This document shows positions 59,401-64,000 of a DNA stretch of 64,000 nucleotides, one piece after another. Source of the DNA: Caenorhabditis elegans (lineage: Eukaryota > Nematoda > Chromadorea > Rhabditida > Rhabditidae). The first letter of the stretch is position 1. Each line of letters opens with the position of its first letter. A program made the translations under genes and the position numbers. The stretch is taken from assembly GCF_000002985.6 (NCBI RefSeq), contig NC_003281.10, positions 6,696,001 through 6,760,000 on the forward strand. Reading direction: 5' to 3'. The notes beneath the pieces are model-generated. The model saw only the letters and a list, made by a program, of their open reading frames with translations, was not told the DNA's origin and ran no database searches.

Positions 59401-62400
59401 GGAGTCAATTCCTTCCGGTGGAGCACCACTTACAAGAGTAGAGGTTCCAAATATGAATCCTGGAACTTTTTATTACTTGGTTGTTGATAATCCGGAAAAA
59501 GGAATTCAAACACCAACATTGGTTGTCATGACGCCAAGTGAGTTACTTTTAATTTTCAATTTAATTCTTTAATTTTTTAGAACCACCTTCTGACATTCGA
59601 TTCGGAAAGAATAATGATGATGAGCAGATAGTTGATTTTAAACCAGCAGTTGCATCGGAACCAATTAAGGAATACACTATAAGTGTCTGGCCATCAACTG
59701 ATCCTAGTAATGTCAAGAAATTCACAACTCCAGCTGATGTAACAAGTGGTGTGGTCGTGGATGGTCTCGAACCTGATACCGAATACAATGTTCAAGTTGC
59801 CGCCGAATTCTACGAAGGCGAAGAGCTTGCCAGTGAGCCAGTCACAGTCAAAACTCCACCGAGAGATGTGTCTTGTGAATGTGATCATGGTTGCGCATTT
59901 GAAATGAATGAAGATGCTGGAACTATGGAGCCAAAATGCTATTGTCATGGTGGATTCCATTTGACATCTGATGGAAAAAGTTGCGAACGTGATGAGGAGG
60001 ATGATGCCACATCACAAGCAGTCCTGCAGGTTACCCCACCATCAATTACAACTAAAGTTGCTCCTGAAGAACTTCTAACTGGCTCTTCAGGAGAAGTTGA
60101 CTCCACACCAGAGACACTTTCCCCAGTTGTGGGTCCCGATGGAAAACCACTTGTTCTCGATAAGAAAGGGAAACCAATTGATAGTTCTGGAAAACCAGTT
60201 AAATTTGATGAAAACGGGGATCCAATTGCTCCAGAAGGAACTAAACTTGAAAAGAATGACAATGGAGAATGGGTATATCCACTGGTGGATAGGAACGGTA
60301 AACCACTTCCAGTTGATGAAAATAACAAACCAATTATTACTGTAATTGATAAGGATGGAAGAGTTGTTACTGAAACAGATGATGGAACATTTGTAACATC
60401 TGATGGAAAACAAGTTGAAGTTGATGATCTTGGAAGACCACTGGATGAAGATGGCAATCCGTACAAAACTAATGAGAACGGTCAGTTCGTTATATCAGAT
60501 GTGGATGGAGCTGTTGAAGGAGACGATGAAGAAGAACAACCACAAGTTATTCCATTGTATGTGGTTGATGTTGATGATGATGGAAAATATCTCGACGAAG
60601 ACGGAAATGAGATTCCTGTCAATGAAGACGGAGATCCTATTGACGTGAATGGTAAACCTCTTGAGAAAAATGAAGATGGAAAGTTTGTGAAACCAAAAGA
60701 ATCGACTCAGGAAACGCCACAACCAACCAAGATCACAATTGTGTCACCTGATGGAACCCCACTTCCAACTGATGCATCTGGCAGCCCGATTGGATTAGAC
60801 GGACAACCAGTTCCAACTGATGCTAGTGGAAAACCTCTTGCCAAAGATGGTTCACCACTTCCAACTGATAACAATGGAAATTATGTTATCCTACCATCTT
60901 CCAAAAACAGTGTTGATAGTCAGCCAACTGATGATGCTGGAAGAGTTATTTATCCAGTTGTTCTTCCTGATGGTTCTCCACTTGCTACTGATTCAACTGG
61001 AAACTTCGTCAACCGTCATGGAGATATTGTTGAAAGAGACGACGAGGGTAAACCAATGGGACCAGACGGTCAGCTTCTACCAACGGATGCTTCCGGAAAT
61101 TACATCTATCCAGTCACAGGTCCGAATGACGAAGTTTTGCCAACAGACGCAAATGGGAATCCGATTTATCCAGTTGTTGGACCAGATGGAACACCTCTTC
61201 CTACTGACGCATCAGGAGCAATCGTAGGTCCAGATGGACAACCAATTCCAACCGATTCTAACGGAAAACCACTGTCAAAAGAAGGATATCCGCTTCCAGT
61301 CGATAACCAAGGAAACTACATTCTTCTTCCAACAGAGATTGATGCGGCTCAATCTTTGCCTACTGATGATGCTGGTATGCCAGTCTACCCGATCGTGAAG
61401 CCAGATGGAACTCCTCTGGCTACTGATTCAACTGGAAGTTTTATCAACGATAATGGAGAAATCATTGAAAAAGACGACGAAGGAAGACCTTTTGGACCTG
61501 ATGGCCTGATTCTTCCAACAGATGCTTCAGGCAACTATATTTATCCAGCAATGGGTCTTGACGGTCAACCTTTGGCGACTGATGCGTCCGGTAAAACAGT
61601 TTATCCTATAATTGGAGAAGACGGTTCACCATTACCAACTGATGCCTCCGGAGCTACGATTGGGCCTGACGGTGAACCAATTCCTACCGATGAAAGCGGA
61701 AAACCACTTTCCAAAGATGGATCCCCACTTCCGACTGACGCTTCAGGAAACTATGTTCTTGTTTCAACTGAACAAACAGTTACCAAGAGTTATCCAGTTG
61801 ACGATTCAGATATCACGATTCACCCAATAGTGAATCCAGATGGAACTCCTCTGGCTACTGATTCAACTGGGTCTTATGTAACTGAAGATGGACAAATAAT
61901 TGAGAAAGATGATGAAGGAAGACCACTTGGACCAGATGGGCAGGTGAGAAAATTTTTTTTGAGCATTCACTGATTAAAAAACTGAAAATATCTATTTTAA
62001 GGTGGAGTAGCGCGAGTGGGGATTTTGTCTTAATGTATTCATAATGATCGAAAACGACCGAATATCATAATAAAACACTCCAAAAAATTTTTAGATTTTT
62101 CATAATTTCAGGTCAAAGTTTTGGCAAATTGCCAAAATTTTGAAAAATACGAGCTTTTGAGGAAATGTTAAGAAATGTCGCTTGTTTAGACCCTTACATA
62201 ATTTAAACAAAATTAAAACAAAAAAATGTCGAAAAAAAAATTTTTTTTAGGTCGACTTCCAAAATTATGAGTGGCAAAAACTGAGCAATTGCCACTTTTT
62301 GACAGTAAATAAACAATTTTCAAAAAATGTTTGAAAATTTTTATCATGATATTTGGTCATTTTGGGACCAAAGGAGTGGTTTTTGACAATTTCCCCACTG

Positions 62401-64000
62401 GCTCTACTCCACCTTTAAACCTAGTTCTATTTCAATTCAGCCTTATCAATGATGTTTCTTCAGGTACTTCCAACGGATGACTCTGGAAATTACATCTACC
62501 CAGTCGCTGAATCAGGCGAAGAAACAAAACCAACTGATGCATCTGGAAAGACTGTCTATCCAGTACGTGGGCCAGATGGAACTCCACTTCCAACTGATGC
62601 TTCTGGAGCTGTTATCGGGCCTGATGGAGAAGTTATTCCAACTGATGAAAATGGAATTCCATTGTCACAAGATGGATCACCACTTCCTACAGACAATCAA
62701 GGAAATTATATCCTTGTTCTAACATCGGAAACGCCAACCAAGACTCTCCCAATTGACGAATCTGGAAACGTCGTATATCCGATTACTAAGCCCGATGGCA
62801 CCCCGCTCGCTACGGATTCAACAGGTTCATTTGTGACTGAGGATGGCACAATTATTGCGAAGGATGATGAAGGAAAACCACTTGGACCCGATGGAGAGGT
62901 AAGAAAAATCCAATTTATGAACAAAAATGATGTTAATACTCTTTTTTAGGTTCTTCCAACTGATGCTTCTGGAAATTATGTCTATCCGGTAACGGTTTCG
63001 GATGAACAAACGCTGCCAACTGATGATACTGGAAAAACCGTGTATCCAATTCGTGGACCAGATGGAACTCCACTGCCTACTGATGCTTCTGGACCTGTTA
63101 TCGGGCCAGACGGCGAAATTATGCCAACTGATGAGAATGGAATTCCGCTATCAAAGGACGGAACTCCTCTTCCAACTGATAACGACGGCAACTACGTTAT
63201 TGTTCCATCTGATGAGGAAACTAGCAAAGAACTACCAATCGACGATTCCGGAAATGTAATTTATCCAATTACTAAACCAGACGGAACTCCACTCGCAACT
63301 GATTCAACTGGTTCTTTCGTCACTGAAGATGGAACAATTATTGAAAAAGATGATGAAGGAAAGCCTCTTGGCCCAGACGGACAAATTCTTTCAACTGATG
63401 CATCTGGGAACTATGTGTATCCAGACCCTGGATTGGATAGTCAAATTCTGACCACAGATGTATATGGAAAGCCTATATATACTGTCATCGGTCCAGATGG
63501 CACTGCTCTGCCAACAGATGCTTCTGGAGCTGCTATTGGACCTGACGGAACTCCAATTTCTACTGATGAAACCGGTGAACCACTTGATAAGGATGGTTCT
63601 ATACTCCCAACTGACGATTATGGAAACTTCGTTTTTGTTGTCTCTCAAGAACTTCCAACCGACGCGGAAGTTCAAACACCAATTACAAAACCGGACGGCA
63701 CTTTACTTGCTACTGATTCTTCTGGGAACTATGTCAATGACAATGGAGATATAATCGAAAAAGATGACGAAGGAAAACCGCTTGGCCCAGATGGAGAAGT
63801 TCTTCCAACAGATGGCACAGGAAACTTCATATATCCAGCAACAACTTCTGATGGAGAAGTTATACCTACTGACGATTCTGGAAAACCATTGTACACCATT
63901 CGTGGACCAGATGGTACACCACTTCCTACTGATGAGACCGGTTCGGCTCTCGGACCAGATGGAGAACCGATTTCCACGGATTCAAGCGGTAAGCCGTTGT
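50478..64000 (+). CDS. dig-1: DIG-1, giant secreted extracellular matrix protein (5' part, runs off the window)
   Basis: DIG-1 is a very large secreted protein needed for gonad placement and maintenance of neuron and tissue position. Exons: 50478-50552, 51090-51189, 51342-51395, 52168-52299, 52760-52858, 53223-53275, 53366-53481, 53526-53872, 53921-54152, 54203-54778, 54827-55866, 55914-56243, 56292-56392, 56439-57351, 57401-57571, 57622-58091, 58145-59537, 59581-61943, 62464-62898 and 62950 onward. A signal peptide ([17 protein letters not shown]) is followed by basic sites ([13 protein letters not shown]), a Sushi-like module and an EGF ([12 protein letters not shown]). Then come 7 Ig and 11 FN3 domains as single Ig-FN3 or Ig-FN3-FN3 units; the linker VTGPG often joins Ig to FN3. 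A second EGF-like stretch ([12 protein letters not shown]) precedes Asp/Gly/Pro-rich 145-residue repeats. An optional 18-nt microexon may lie at 52975-52992. Introns 50553-51089, 51396-52167 and 52300-52759 hold nothing I recognise. Confidence 0.95.
61074..64000 (+). repeat. dig-1: Tandem 435-nt coding repeats in dig-1
   Basis: Units start at 61074, 61509, 62464, 62950, 63385 and 63799, each at the codon before [12 protein letters not shown]. The distances 61074-61509, 61509-61944, 62464-62899 and 62950-63385 are all exactly 435 nt (145 codons); 63385-63799 is 414 nt, seven codons shorter. Each unit contains in order [17 protein letters not shown], [19 protein letters not shown], [17 protein letters not shown] and EKDDEGxPLGPDG. 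More degenerate copies extend back to about 60100. The array continues past the window end. Confidence 0.95.
61998..62416. repeat. MITE-like inverted repeat in a dig-1 repeat-array intron
   Basis: The left end AAGGTGGAGTAGCGCGAGTGGGG is inverted at the right end (CCCCACTGGCTCTACTCCACCTT), and internal blocks (GACCGAATATCATAATAAAA versus TTTTTATCATGATATTTGGTC) are also inverted. The element is about 420 bp with no ORF and fills most of the 520-nt intron between 61943 and 62464. It resembles a very common C. elegans repeat with GGTGGAGTAGCGCCAGTGGG ends, recognised from memory. Confidence 0.85.

Noticed and set aside
60087-63977. Long minus-strand ORFs opposite the dig-1 repeats, rich in Ser/Pro/Val
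   Set aside because: They arise from the repeated codon pattern of the plus-strand array and mirror its periodicity.

Overview
The window looks like Caenorhabditis elegans genomic DNA. It is AT-rich, has many short introns with TTTCAG acceptors, and encodes recognisable C. elegans proteins: rabphilin (rbf-1), the ISWI ATPase (isw-1), ODR-4 and the amino-terminal part of the giant matrix protein DIG-1. From memory these lie on chromosome III. Exon coordinates were joined by eye from reading frame, splice-site phase and family knowledge; no alignment was run.

Layout. 0.9-7.8 kb: rbf-1 (+), with two palindromic repeats in its introns. 8.2-14.0 kb: isw-1 (-), whose largest intron contains a whole gene on the opposite strand (9.4-11.3 kb) with a TIR-like N-terminal region. 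14.5-15.7 kb: a small multi-pass membrane protein gene whose first splice donor sits at the apex of a perfect 19-bp palindrome. 15.9-17.1 kb: a JAMM-motif paralogue of Rpn11. 17.7-22.0 kb: a 1163-residue WSN / transmembrane / ankyrin / BRCT fusion. 22.8-24.4 kb: a C1GALT1-like glycosyltransferase with a long inverted repeat in an intron. 24.6-26.3 kb: a MATH-BTB gene (-), divergent from a run of three + strand genes (PRKRIP1-like, ABHD16-like, WDR4/Trm82-like; 26.6-31.8 kb) that may be an operon.

Two tRNA-like genes with long variable arms sit antisense in introns of the ABHD16-like and WDR4-like genes. They have Leu-type features but anticodons CUU and CCU, and resemble the nematode-specific V-arm-containing tRNAs. 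32.3-34.3 kb: a small two-pass Cys-rich membrane protein (-). 36.1-37.8 kb: odr-4. 38.0-40.6 kb: two related small secreted proteins (-). 41.3-41.7 kb: a small lysine-rich protein. 41.75-50.5 kb: about 8.7 kb with no convincing gene, upstream of dig-1. 50.5-64.0 kb: dig-1, which has a signal peptide, basic processing sites, Sushi, EGF, 7 Ig and 11 FN3 domains, then a tandem array of 145-residue repeats that continues past the window edge.

Functional links are modest. rbf-1 (synaptic vesicle effector), odr-4 (receptor trafficking) and dig-1 (tissue adhesion) act in neurons or matrix. isw-1, the PRKRIP1-like and WDR4-like genes are nuclear housekeeping genes. The MATH-BTB and JAMM genes are of ubiquitin-pathway type. 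The least described items are the WSN-ankyrin-BRCT membrane protein, the nested TIR-like gene, the palindrome at a splice donor, the two V-arm tRNAs and the exon-per-repeat array in dig-1.
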